A stretch of DNA of 19,050 bases from an uncultured Prevotella sp. (GTDB taxonomy: Bacteria; Bacteroidota; Bacteroidia; Bacteroidales; Bacteroidaceae). The translations under genes were made by a program, and so were the position numbers. Shown piece after piece: positions 6,183 to 13,635 of the stretch. How positions within the stretch are numbered: the stretch's first letter is position 1; every line of letters starts with the position of its first letter. The notes beneath the pieces were generated by a model. It was given only the letters and a program-made list of their open reading frames with translations. It was not told where the DNA came from and searched no databases. Location: the NCBI GenBank assembly GCA_905211345.1, contig CAJMAO010000023.1, positions 1-19,050 on the forward strand, read 5' to 3'.

Positions 6183-7007
6183 ATGAAACGATACGTGTCT
6201 GCTTTGACCATAGCAGGTTCCGACCCGTCGGGCGGGGCGGGGCTTCAGGCTGACTTAAAGACGTTTTCCGCGCTTGGCGTTTACGGCGCTACGGCTATCA
6301 CCGCCGTCACGGTGCAGAACACACAGGGCGTGAAATATGTGCAGAAGTTGCCCGCTCAGGTGGTTTACGACCAGATTATTACCGTCATGGAAGATGTACG
6401 CATTGACGCGGTAAAGGTAGGTATGGTGAACGATGCCGAAACACTTGACGCCATTGTGTGTGCCATGTCGGAACGTAAGCCTAAGTTCTTGGTTGTTGAC
6501 CCCGTTATGGTCTCGACCAGCGGATGCGCCTTGATGCAGCCAGACGCTTTGGCCGTGATGAATGAACGGCTGCTGCCTCTTGCCGATTTGGTGACTCCCA
6601 ACCTTCCCGAGGCGTGGACTTTGGCCGGTACGGACACGTCAGTTGACGATGCCGCACAGGCCATATTACGGCTTGGCGTAAAGTCATTGCTGATTAAGGG
6701 CGGGCACGCGGAAGGAAAGGCAAAGACCGATTGCCTCTATATAAATAAAGGTGGATGCGCAAGGTGTGTGCATTTAACGGCAGAGACGGTGAATACCAAG
6801 AATACCCATGGCACGGGATGTACGCTGTCGTCGGCTATTGCCGCGTTCGCGGCACGTGGCTGTGAGTTTGAAGATGCCGTGAGGAAAGCGAAAACTTACC
6901 TGACAGAAGCGTTGAAGGCTGGAGCCGACATTGTTGTAGGTAAAGGATACGGCCCCGTTAACCATTTGTTTCAACCTAGTTCGTTGATGATAAAAGATGA
7001 AGAATAA
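6183..7007 (+). CDS. thiD: Hydroxymethylpyrimidine/phosphomethylpyrimidine kinase
   Basis: ThiD phosphorylates HMP and then HMP-P to HMP-PP, the pyrimidine half of thiamine. The 274-residue protein shows the ribokinase-fold signature set: AGSDPSGGAGLQAD (11-24), VKVGM (77-81), VVDPVMVSTSG (104-114), IKGGH (171-175), and NTHGTGCTLSSAIA (207-220) with the GTGC anion hole and catalytic Cys213, the same number as in E. coli ThiD. Length is normal. It is the first gene after the TPP riboswitch, with a purine-rich stretch just before the ATG, and overlaps thiE by 11 bases. No fusion to ThiE or TenA is seen. Confidence 0.96.
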   Translation: MKRYVSALTIAGSDPSGGAGLQADLKTFSALGVYGATAITAVTVQNTQGVKYVQKLPAQVVYDQIITVMEDVRIDAVKVGMVNDAETLDAIVCAMSERKPKFLVVDPVMVSTSGCALMQPDALAVMNERLLPLADLVTPNLPEAWTLAGTDTSVDDAAQAILRLGVKSLLIKGGHAEGKAKTDCLYINKGGCARCVHLTAETVNTKNTHGTGCTLSSAIAAFAARGCEFEDAVRKAKTYLTEALKAGADIVVGKGYGPVNHLFQPSSLMIKDEE

Positions 7008-7629
7008 ATTACAATTTATAACTCATTTTACTGAAACATACTCTTATCTTGACTCGGCAATGATAGCCCTAGAGGGCGGTTGCCGGTGGATACAGTTGCG
7101 TATGAAAGATGCCGATGAGGCTGAGATTGAGCGTGTAGCGCGGCTTGTTATGCCAGAATGCAAGCGCATGGGGGCGGTGTTTGTCATCGACGACCATGTG
7201 GAGTTGGCCCTTCGTTTAGGGGCTGACGGCGTGCATCTTGGCAAGAACGACATGCCCGTAGACGAGGCGCGCCGCCTTGCCGGTGACGGTTTTATCATCG
7301 GCGGTACGGCAAATACGTTTGAAGACGTGCAAAGGCTTGCCGCGCAGAGTGCCGACTATATAGGCTGTGGCCCGTTCCGTTTCACCACAACGAAGAAAAA
7401 CCTTGCTCCGATGCTCGGCATTGAAGGATACAAGCGCATTCTTTCGCAGATGAAGGAGCATGGAATAACGCTGCCGCTTGTGGCAATCGGCGGCATAACC
7501 AACGACGACATACCGCTGCTTATGGCCGCAGGCGTGTCGGGAATAGCCCTCAGCGGCAGTGTGCTTCGTGCCGAAAATCCTGTTGAGGAGATGAAGATAG
7601 TAGTTGAAAAATTAAGAATTAAGAGTTAA
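6997..7629 (+). CDS. thiE: Thiamine phosphate synthase (first copy)
   Basis: ThiE joins HMP-PP and the thiazole phosphate to give thiamine monophosphate. The 210-residue TIM barrel has the family motifs: IQLRMKD (32-38), VIDDHVELAL (63-72), GVHLGKNDMP (78-87), IGCGPFRFTTTKK (122-134) for the pyrophosphate, and AIGGI (163-167). It overlaps thiD by 11 bases, so the two are likely translationally coupled. The last five codons and the stop (LRIKS) lie within the left arm of an intergenic repeat (7612-7634), so the C-terminus appears shaped by repeat insertion just after the final helix. This copy is closest to canonical ThiE; a second paralogue lies at 10478. Confidence 0.93.
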   Translation: MKNKLQFITHFTETYSYLDSAMIALEGGCRWIQLRMKDADEAEIERVARLVMPECKRMGAVFVIDDHVELALRLGADGVHLGKNDMPVDEARRLAGDGFIIGGTANTFEDVQRLAAQSADYIGCGPFRFTTTKKNLAPMLGIEGYKRILSQMKEHGITLPLVAIGGITNDDIPLLMAAGVSGIALSGSVLRAENPVEEMKIVVEKLRIKS

Positions 7630-7670
7630 GAAAAATACCGTTGCATATTTTCTTAACTCTTAATTCTTAA
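7612..7670 (+). repeat. TTAAGAATTAAGAGTTAAG inverted-repeat element, copy 1
   Basis: A perfect 23-bp stem (7612-7634 with 7648-7670) around a 13-nt loop containing TACCG and GCAT. The left arm begins with TTAAGAATTAAGAGTTAAG and overlaps the last codons of thiE. The same arms and the TACCG...GCAT loop recur at 16974-17035. No T-run follows, so it need not stop transcription into thiC, whose ATG is 16 bases away. Confidence 0.85.
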
Positions 7671-7685
7671 CTAAAACAATAGTTT

Positions 7686-9389
7686 ATGGAGAATAACATA
7701 AAAATCACTTACCCGGGGTCGGAGAAAGTCTATATGAAAGGCTCTCTCTATCCCGACATCAAGGTCGGGATGCGCGTCGTTCACCAGTTGCCGACGGTGA
7801 CCATTGAAGACGGAAAGAGGGTTGAACGCCCCAATCCTCCTGTCTATGTTTACGATACATCAGGGCCTTACAGCGACCCGGACGTTGAGATTGACGTCAA
7901 GAAAGGTCTTCCGCGTATGCGTGAGCCGTGGATAATGAAGCGCGGCGGAGTGGAGCGTTTGCCTGAGATTTCGTCAGAATACGGCCGCATGCGGCGTGAC
8001 GACCGCTCGCTTGACCATCTGCGTTTCGAGCATATAACGTTGCCTTTGAGGGCGAAGAAGGGTTGCCAAGTGAGCCAGATGTACTACGCCAAGCAGGGCA
8101 TTGTCACGCCGGAAATGGAATATGTCGCAATCCGTGAGAACATGAACTGCGCCGAACTGGGCATCGAGACGCACATAATCCCCGAGTTTGTGCGCGACGA
8201 AGTGGCCGCAGGACGTGCCGTAATACCGGCCAACATCAACCACCCCGAGTCAGAACCGATGATTATCGGGCGTAATTTCCTTGTTAAAATCAACACCAAC
8301 ATAGGCAATTCGGCCACAACCTCGGGTATTGACGAGGAGGTGGAGAAGGCCGTTTGGAGCTGCAAGTGGGGCGGAGATACGCTCATGGACTTGTCAACGG
8401 GCGACAATATCCACGAAACCCGCGAGTGGATTATCCGCAACTGCCCCGTTCCCGTGGGCACGGTGCCGATGTATCAGGCCATGGAGAAGGTTAAGGGAAA
8501 GGCCGAAGACCTGAGTTGGGAGCTGTTCCGCGACACGTTGATAGAGCAATGCGAGCAGGGAGTTGACTACTTCACAATCCACTGCGGCATACGTCTTCAG
8601 AACATTCATTTGGCCGACAACCGCATGACGGGCATGGTGAGCCGCGGCGGAAGCATCATTTCCAAGTGGTGTCAGATGCACCAGAAGGAGAGCTTCCTTT
8701 ACGAACATTTCGACGACATCTGCGACATTTGCGCGCAGTATGACGTCGCTCTGTCGCTTGGCGACGGCCTTCGTCCGGGCAGCATATACGATGCCAACGA
8801 CCGTGCGCAGTTCGCCGAGCTTGACACTATGGGCGAACTCGTGGAACGTGCTTGGGCTAAGAACGTGCAGGCTTTCATCGAAGGACCCGGACATGTGCCC
8901 ATGCACAAGATTCCGGAGAACATGCAGAGGCAGATAGAGAAGTGCCATAACGCGCCGTTCTACACTCTCGGCCCGCTTGTAACCGACATTGCGCCGGGCT
9001 ACGACCACATCACCAGCGCCATCGGAGCCGCCCAGATAGGCTGGCTCGGCACGGCGATGCTGTGTTATGTAACGCCGAAAGAGCACCTTGCATTGCCCGA
9101 CCGCGACGATGTCCGCGTGGGAGTTGTAACATATAAGCTGGCCGCCCACGCCGCCGACCTTGCCAAGCAGCATCCCGGGGCGATGGTTCGCGACAATGCG
9201 TTGAGCAAGGCTCGTTACGAGTTCCGTTGGAAAGACCAGTTCAATTTGAGCCTCGACCCGGAGCGTGCGCTTGAATATTACAAGACGGCTAACCATGTTG
9301 GAGGCAAGTATTGTACGATGTGCGGCCCTAACTTCTGCGCGATGCGTATCAGCCAGACCATCAAAGAAGGGGAGTGTGATGTTGAGTAG
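7686..9389 (+). CDS. thiC: Phosphomethylpyrimidine synthase
   Basis: ThiC is a radical SAM enzyme that rearranges aminoimidazole ribotide into HMP-P. The 567-residue sequence is full length and typical: MYYAKQGIVTPEMEYVAIRE, NINHPESEPMIIGRNF, SCKWGGDTLMDLSTG, YFTIHCG, MVSRGGSIISKW, LGDGLRPGSIYDAND, EGPGHVPMHKIPENM and TDIAPGYDHITSAIGAA are all present. The C-terminal Fe-S motif Cys543-x2-Cys546-x4-Cys551 (in YCTMCGPNFC) is intact. It lies 56 bases after thiE across repeat copy 1 and is probably part of the riboswitch-controlled operon, since no TTTG/TAnnTTTG promoter is visible in the gap. The enzyme needs SAM, reduced 4Fe-4S and strictly low oxygen, in keeping with an anaerobe. Confidence 0.97.
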   Translation: MENNIKITYPGSEKVYMKGSLYPDIKVGMRVVHQLPTVTIEDGKRVERPNPPVYVYDTSGPYSDPDVEIDVKKGLPRMREPWIMKRGGVERLPEISSEYGRMRRDDRSLDHLRFEHITLPLRAKKGCQVSQMYYAKQGIVTPEMEYVAIRENMNCAELGIETHIIPEFVRDEVAAGRAVIPANINHPESEPMIIGRNFLVKINTNIGNSATTSGIDEEVEKAVWSCKWGGDTLMDLSTGDNIHETREWIIRNCPVPVGTVPMYQAMEKVKGKAEDLSWELFRDTLIEQCEQGVDYFTIHCGIRLQNIHLADNRMTGMVSRGGSIISKWCQMHQKESFLYEHFDDICDICAQYDVALSLGDGLRPGSIYDANDRAQFAELDTMGELVERAWAKNVQAFIEGPGHVPMHKIPENMQRQIEKCHNAPFYTLGPLVTDIAPGYDHITSAIGAAQIGWLGTAMLCYVTPKEHLALPDRDDVRVGVVTYKLAAHAADLAKQHPGAMVRDNALSKARYEFRWKDQFNLSLDPERALEYYKTANHVGGKYCTMCGPNFCAMRISQTIKEGECDVE

Positions 9390-9510
9390 TTAAGGAATTA
9401 AAGTAGTTAAGGAGTTAAGACAATGGCTTTTTTGATTAACGTTAAGTGTTTCCGTCAATGAAGCATTTGTCTTAACTCTTTGGCTACATAACTTCTTAAC
9501 TCCTTAAGAA
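9389..9510 (+). repeat. Imperfect inverted repeat related to the TTAAG family, between thiC and thi4
   Basis: The left side (9389-9424) has AGTTAAGGAATT and GTTAAGGAGTTAAGACAA; the right side (9467-9506) has TTGTCTTAACTC and TTCTTAACTCCTTAA, its complement in blocks separated by mismatches. The central 40 nt is unlike the other copies, so this is a diverged member. It fills most of the 152-nt thiC-thi4 gap. The rest, 9511-9541, is AT-rich with no recognised site. Confidence 0.65.
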
Positions 9511-9541
9511 TAAGTAAATTACCGTTTAAATAACAAATAAA

Positions 9542-10315
9542 ATGATTGAAAAGAAAGTTTCACAGGGTATCATCAGTACCTATTTTGAGAAGTTGGAAAG
9601 AAACCTCGACCTCGACGTAGCCATTGTTGGCGGCGGCCCGTCGGGCATTGTTGCGGCTTATTATCTGGCAAAGGCCGGCCTGAAAGTAGCCCAGTTCGAC
9701 CGCAAACTGTCACCCGGCGGCGGCATGTGGGGTGGCGCAATGATGTTCAACCAGATTGTTGTTCAGGAAGAAGCAATCGACATAGTAAAGGATTTCGACA
9801 TCAACTATAAGCCTTACGGCGACGGACTTTACGTCATGGACTCTGTTGAGAGTACGTCGGCACTGCTCTATAAGGCAGTACACGAGGGCGCAACAATCTT
9901 CAACTGCTACTCTGTCGAGGACGTGGTGTTTAAGAATAATGTAGTGAGCGGCGTTGTAGTAAACTGGACTCCGGTGCTCCGTGAGGGTCTGCATGTTGAC
10001 CCGCTGAACATAATGGCTAAGTGCGTAATCGACGGAACGGGTCATGACAGCGAGATGTGCAAGACCGTTGCTCGCAAGAATGGCATCCGCCTGGCTACCG
10101 ATACGGGCGATGTTATCGGCGAACGTTCGCTCGACGTCGTTGCTGGAGAGGAAGAAGTGGTCAACGGAACGAAGGAAATCTATCCCGGACTTTACGTCTG
10201 CGGCATGGCAGCTTCTGCCGTCAGCGGCACACCTCGCATGGGACCCATCTTCGGCGGAATGCTCATGTCAGGCAAGAAGGTTGCACAGCTTATTATTGAA
10301 AGACTGAAAAAATAA
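9542..10315 (+). CDS. thi4: Thi4-type thiazole synthase, probably sulfide-dependent
   Basis: Thi4 makes the adenylated thiazole carboxylate from NAD and glycine. The 257-residue protein matches the short archaeal/bacterial form: a Rossmann dinucleotide motif VAIVGGGPSGIVAAYYLA (26-43), FDRKLSPGGGMWGGAM (52-67), NWTPVLREGLHVDPL (141-155), IDGTGHDSEM (163-172) and CGMAASAVSGTPRMGPIFGG toward the end. In yeast Thi4 the sulfur comes from Cys205, which is destroyed; here the aligned residue is His151 (GLHVDP), as in Methanocaldococcus Thi4, so free sulfide with Fe(II) is the expected donor. It stands where thiG, thiS, thiF and thiH would be in many bacterial operons. It lies 152 bases after thiC, most likely in the same transcript. 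Confidence 0.92.
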   Translation: MIEKKVSQGIISTYFEKLERNLDLDVAIVGGGPSGIVAAYYLAKAGLKVAQFDRKLSPGGGMWGGAMMFNQIVVQEEAIDIVKDFDINYKPYGDGLYVMDSVESTSALLYKAVHEGATIFNCYSVEDVVFKNNVVSGVVVNWTPVLREGLHVDPLNIMAKCVIDGTGHDSEMCKTVARKNGIRLATDTGDVIGERSLDVVAGEEEVVNGTKEIYPGLYVCGMAASAVSGTPRMGPIFGGMLMSGKKVAQLIIERLKK

Positions 10316-10353
10316 TATAAGTAATAGACCTAACACCCATCATAACAACCCTG

Positions 10354-10462
10354 ACACCCACCCCAGCCCTCCCAAAGGGAGGGGGCTTAAAATGCTTTGT
10401 CGGTATGATATAATCTAAAAGGTAATCAAGCTCCCTCCCTTCGGGAGGGTTGGGGTGGGTGT
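10354..10462 (+). repeat. Compound inverted repeat (35-bp arms with nested hairpins)
   Basis: The arms at 10354-10388 and 10428-10462 match as reverse complements at 32 of 35 positions. Each arm also contains its own small palindrome: CCCTCCC-AAA-GGGAGGG on the left and CCCTCCC-TTC-GGGAGGG on the right. The G/C-rich ends (ACACCCACCCCA / TGGGGTGGGTGT) contrast with the AT-rich 39-nt centre. The layout suggests a dispersed palindromic element rather than a terminator, as no T-run directly follows. It fills the gap between thi4 and the next gene. Confidence 0.85.
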
Positions 10463-10477
10463 TTGGGTGCTTATTTT

Positions 10478-11077
10478 ATGCTTTGGCTTGTAATAACTTC
10501 ACCTTCGTTTATTCCCGATGAGGCCTCATTCCTTCACCGTCTGTTCGTTCACGGCGTAGACATTGTGCATCTGCGCAAGCCCGGGGCGACGGCTGAAGAG
10601 TGCGCTAAGCTGCTTGACGGATTGACAAGCGACGACCGCCGGCGCATCGTAATACACGACTTTTTCGAGCTTGCTGAGCCTTACGGCTTAAAAGGAATAC
10701 ATCTTAACGCTCGGCGTAGCACTGTGCCTGACGGCTACGAGGGGCACGTCAGCCGTTCGTGTCATTCTTTGGAAGAAGTGAAACGATATAAAGACGCTTG
10801 CGATTACGTCTTTCTTAGTCCAATTTTCGACAGCGTTTCAAAGCAAGGTTACGCCTCGGCTTTCACCGATGCGGCGCTTCGTCAAGCGTCAAAAGACGGC
10901 ATAATCGACAATAAGGTTGTCGCCCTCGGCGGCGTAATTCCCGACAAAATCGATTACTTACGACAATTAAACTTCGGCGGGGCGGCCATGCTCGGCTGTG
11001 TGAACAGCCTCGCCGCATTGCCTGAAAACAGGCAAATCGAGGCGTTGAAGGTAGTGAGGAAGAGCGTAAAAGGTTGA
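10478..11077 (+). CDS. Second ThiE/TenI-like protein of the thiamine operon
   Basis: A 199-residue TIM-barrel protein of the ThiE/TenI superfamily: IVHLRKPGAT near 33-42, RRIVIHDFFELA, GIHLNARR, SRSCHSLEEV, YVFLSPIFDSVSKQGY and VVALGGV follow the ThiE order. It departs from canonical ThiE: HLRKP replaces QLR-K, the IDDHVELA site reads IHDFFELA, and the pyrophosphate loop GPFRFTTTK becomes SPIFDSVSKQGY. It also lacks the FGHVFET His that I recall for B. subtilis TenI. It may be a second thiamine phosphate synthase, a thiazole-processing enzyme acting after Thi4, or a regulator-like paralogue; the sequence does not settle this. The frame runs up to a TTG at 10463 inside the palindromic element, so ATG 10478 is the better start. 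It is the last gene of the thiamine unit and converges on the minus-strand gene after 15 bases. Confidence 0.8.
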   Translation: MLWLVITSPSFIPDEASFLHRLFVHGVDIVHLRKPGATAEECAKLLDGLTSDDRRRIVIHDFFELAEPYGLKGIHLNARRSTVPDGYEGHVSRSCHSLEEVKRYKDACDYVFLSPIFDSVSKQGYASAFTDAALRQASKDGIIDNKVVALGGVIPDKIDYLRQLNFGGAAMLGCVNSLAALPENRQIEALKVVRKSVKG

Positions 11078-11092
11078 TGCCGCTCCTTGTCT

Positions 11093-12115
11093 TTAATACT
11101 TTACTTTGTCTTTATATTTTACGAAAAGCGATGTGATTTCATCGACAGCAGTGTATGGAGTAAGTCGTGGAAACGAGTCTTTGGGTATCGTCAGGCGTGC
11201 CTTTGTTTCATTGGAGACAATTATATCATAAGATTCCATTATACCGCTAATGCTGTAATAAACGGAAATAGAGTCCTTGTTGTCGTTATTTGATAGGGTC
11301 GAGGAGTATTGCCTTATTTTGTTTTTGGCGTTTTTAGGTGATGAAATAGTGTTTTCGTAATCGCTTTTCAGCTCCACTTTCCATCCGTTTTTGGGCAAGG
11401 TACATTCAAAATGATAATTCTTGAAGCCGCTTGCGCGCTTGAATCTGTCGGTTATCAACATCTTGGCTTGCCGTGCGTTGCGCCGGTATTTCGCGGTGTC
11501 TGTCATTATTATGGTGCAGCTTTCGCCGTTTCTTTTTTCATTGGTCGCCGTGAAAACCAGTGCCCCTACGTTTTCTTCTTCTGTCAATGAGAATTGCGCA
11601 TTGTCGTAAAAATCAGGTTCAAAAATACTGTTTGAGGTTGTCGTGAACGGACATTCCACAATCCAGTAGGTTTTTCTTATCTCGAATTTAGGATACCATG
11701 GGGATAGAAAACCCTTTCCTATGCACACTGTGTAATGCTCGCTTGTAGCGTAATATGCCGTCCAAGAAAATGCGGCGAAGAATATTATCGGTAAACAAAG
11801 TATTGCAAAAGCCAAGAATATGCGCAGATATAGTTTTACCGCCCGAGTTTTCTCTGTGCGTATCCCTACAAAGAACGCCACAACGCCCGTCAGCCAAGCT
11901 AGCAACATTGAGTTGTGCGTGACGTTCCACCTGAGCTGAAAGTCGGTGTAATATTCAAATATTATTGCGGCGATGGCCAGCGCAAGCACAGCCAAGTGCA
12001 CCCTTGTCAGCCACAGGCATACGTCGCCACGCAGTTTCGTGCCTGTCCGCCGTCGCGTATTTACACCGCATGTCACTGCCGCAGCAGTGAGCAAAGCCAT
12101 GATGTAGAAAGCCAT
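11093..12115 (-). CDS. Membrane protein of unknown function
   Basis: About 340 residues from the preferred start at 12115 (MAFYIMALLTAAAV). Four hydrophobic segments occupy roughly the first 115 residues (a short one at 2-16, then about 35-53, 69-85 and 92-115); the remaining 225 residues are polar, with beta-like stretches and many Lys, Asn and Ser, probably a soluble domain. I recognise no family. The frame extends to an ATG at 12166, but 12115 is preferred: it is preceded by AAGGAGG about 5 nt upstream, rare here and hence telling, and a TATATTTG box lies between the two ATGs. Base composition is lower in GC than its neighbours toward the 3' end, so acquisition is possible. It converges with the thiamine operon with no clear terminator between. 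Confidence 0.7.
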   Translation of the reverse strand: MAFYIMALLTAAAVTCGVNTRRRTGTKLRGDVCLWLTRVHLAVLALAIAAIIFEYYTDFQLRWNVTHNSMLLAWLTGVVAFFVGIRTEKTRAVKLYLRIFLAFAILCLPIIFFAAFSWTAYYATSEHYTVCIGKGFLSPWYPKFEIRKTYWIVECPFTTTSNSIFEPDFYDNAQFSLTEEENVGALVFTATNEKRNGESCTIIMTDTAKYRRNARQAKMLITDRFKRASGFKNYHFECTLPKNGWKVELKSDYENTISSPKNAKNKIRQYSSTLSNNDNKDSISVYYSISGIMESYDIIVSNETKARLTIPKDSFPRLTPYTAVDEITSLFVKYKDKVKY

Positions 12116-12147
12116 GCCGTCCTCCTTTCTTTGTGCCTTGATATATG

Positions 12148-12155
12148 CAAATATA
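12148..12155 (-). promoter_or_regulatory. Possible -7 box for the minus-strand membrane protein
   Basis: Reading on the minus strand, TATATTTG matches TAnnTTTG; no TTTG is found at the right distance upstream. The predicted start of transcription (about 12140) would give a 25-nt leader carrying AAGGAGG before the ATG at 12115. Confidence 0.4.
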
Positions 12156-12235
12156 TAGTTTTTCATTCATATCCGTGTGTCGTGGATGTGTAAAAGTTCC
12201 TTTTTGTGCTTAAACTTACGTTGGTGTGCGTAATG

Positions 12236-12267
12236 TTTGGTGATTTTCAATGATTTACATATCTTTG
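12236..12267 (+). promoter_or_regulatory. Bacteroidota promoter for fucO
   Basis: TTTG at 12236-12239, a 20-nt gap, and TATCTTTG at 12260-12267. TTTCAAT (12245-12251) and ATTGAAA (12277-12283) form a short inverted repeat around the -7 box. The leader to the ATG at 12363 is about 90 nt, AT-rich, with no recognised element. Confidence 0.75.
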
Positions 12268-12362
12268 CACTCATAAATTGAAAGAGTTTTAATATCTTGA
12301 TGATAAAAATCGTAGAGTGGTGTTTTTAATTGAATCAATAACATAATTTAAAATTAGCAGAG

Positions 12363-13517
12363 ATGTATAGAATGATTTTGAACGAGACATCCTATTTTGG
12401 AACAGGATGCCGTAAGAACATTGCCGTCGAGGCGGCGCGCCGTGGTTACAAGAAAGCCTTTTTCGTAACGGACAAAGACTTGATACGTTTCCATGTGGCC
12501 GACAAGGTGACGGAAGTACTTGAACAGAATGACATACCATACGAAGTGTACAGCGATGTTAAGGCAAATCCCACCATCGCCAATGTACAGAACGGCGTGG
12601 CGGCTTTCAAGGCTTCAGGCGCTGACTTCATCGTGGCACTTGGCGGCGGTTCGGCTATTGACACGGCAAAGGGCATCGGCATTGTGGCCAACAATCCTGA
12701 GTTTGCCGACGTGAAGTCGCTTGAGGGCGTAGCCGACACCCACAACAAGGCCGTGCCTACGTTCGCGCTGCCCACTACGGCCGGCACAGGTGCCGAGGTG
12801 ACGATAAATTATGTGATTATAGACGAGGACGCGCAGAAAAAGATGGTATGCGTAGACCCCAACGACATTCCCGCAGTAGCCATTGTAGACCCCGAACTGA
12901 TGCTTTCGATGCCTAAAGGGCTGACCGCCGCCACCGGCATGGACGCCTTGACGCACGCCATAGAGAGTTTCATCACGCCGGGCGCGTGGGTTATGTCAGA
13001 CATGTTTGAGGTTAAAGCAATCGAATTGATAGCCCAGAACCTGAAAGCAGCCGTTGACAACGGCAACGACCTTGCAGCCCGCGAGGCCATGTCGCAGGCG
13101 CAGTATATCGCCGGCATGGGCTTCAGCAATGTAGGTCTTGGCATCGTCCACTCGATGGCCCATCCGCTAGGCGCGCATTATGACACGCCGCACGGCGTAG
13201 CCAATGCCTTGCTGCTGCCTTACGTTATGGAGTATAACGCCGAGTCGCCAGCCGCTCCCAAGTATATCAAGATAGCCGAGGCCATGGGCGTTGACACCAA
13301 GGGCATGACCGAGGCTGAGGGCGTACAGGCTGCTATCGAGGCCGTGCGCAAGCTCTCGTTGAGCATTGGCATACCGCAGAAACTTCACGAGATAGGCGTG
13401 CGCGAGGAAGACTTACACCAGCTTGCCATCGACGCTTTCAACGACGTTTGCACCGGAGGCAATCCGCGTCCGACGTCGGTGGAAGATATTGAAGTTCTGT
13501 ATCATAAGGCGTTTTAA
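12363..13517 (+). CDS. fucO: Lactaldehyde reductase (iron-containing alcohol dehydrogenase)
   Basis: FucO reduces L-lactaldehyde to L-1,2-propanediol with NADH, disposing of the C3 aldehyde from fucose or rhamnose breakdown. The 384-residue protein follows E. coli FucO closely: RMILNETSYFGTG at the start, ALGGGSAIDTAKGIGI (92-107) for the nucleotide, NNPEFADVKSLEG (110-122), PTTAGTGAEVTINYVI, and GFSNVGLGIVHSMAHPLGA. The metal ligands Asp194, His198, His263 and His277 are all in place. It is transcribed alone from its own promoter and ends in a strong terminator. No fucose or rhamnose isomerase, kinase or aldolase is in the window, so the pathway link rests on orthology. A general alcohol dehydrogenase is the alternative, but the full-length match favours FucO. 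Confidence 0.92.
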   Translation: MYRMILNETSYFGTGCRKNIAVEAARRGYKKAFFVTDKDLIRFHVADKVTEVLEQNDIPYEVYSDVKANPTIANVQNGVAAFKASGADFIVALGGGSAIDTAKGIGIVANNPEFADVKSLEGVADTHNKAVPTFALPTTAGTGAEVTINYVIIDEDAQKKMVCVDPNDIPAVAIVDPELMLSMPKGLTAATGMDALTHAIESFITPGAWVMSDMFEVKAIELIAQNLKAAVDNGNDLAAREAMSQAQYIAGMGFSNVGLGIVHSMAHPLGAHYDTPHGVANALLLPYVMEYNAESPAAPKYIKIAEAMGVDTKGMTEAEGVQAAIEAVRKLSLSIGIPQKLHEIGVREEDLHQLAIDAFNDVCTGGNPRPTSVEDIEVLYHKAF

Positions 13518-13535
13518 TCTTTTCTTTATAGCAGG

Positions 13536-13571
13536 CAGCCACGGATTTTCAAGTCCGTGGCTGTTTTTTTA
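13536..13571 (+). terminator. Intrinsic terminator of fucO
   Basis: CAGCCACGGA (13536-13545) pairs perfectly with TCCGTGGCTG (13554-13563) around an 8-nt loop, followed by a run of eight T. It sits 19 bases after the fucO stop. The remaining 13572-13635 shows nothing notable before the end of the convergent acetyltransferase. Confidence 0.9.
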
Positions 13572-13635
13572 TGCCGCTATTGTGGTTTATGCTTTTTTTG
13601 TTTCCCTTTACAGGTACAAAGAAAAACCATATTCT

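Noticed and set aside
8394..9296. 300-codon open frame on the minus strand inside thiC
   Set aside because: A shadow of thiC: no family pattern, and thiC is unmistakable on the other strand.
10463..10477. TTG start for the second ThiE-like gene
   Set aside because: It lies at the edge of the palindromic element, and ATG 10478 places the first beta-strand (LWLVITSPS) at the usual distance.
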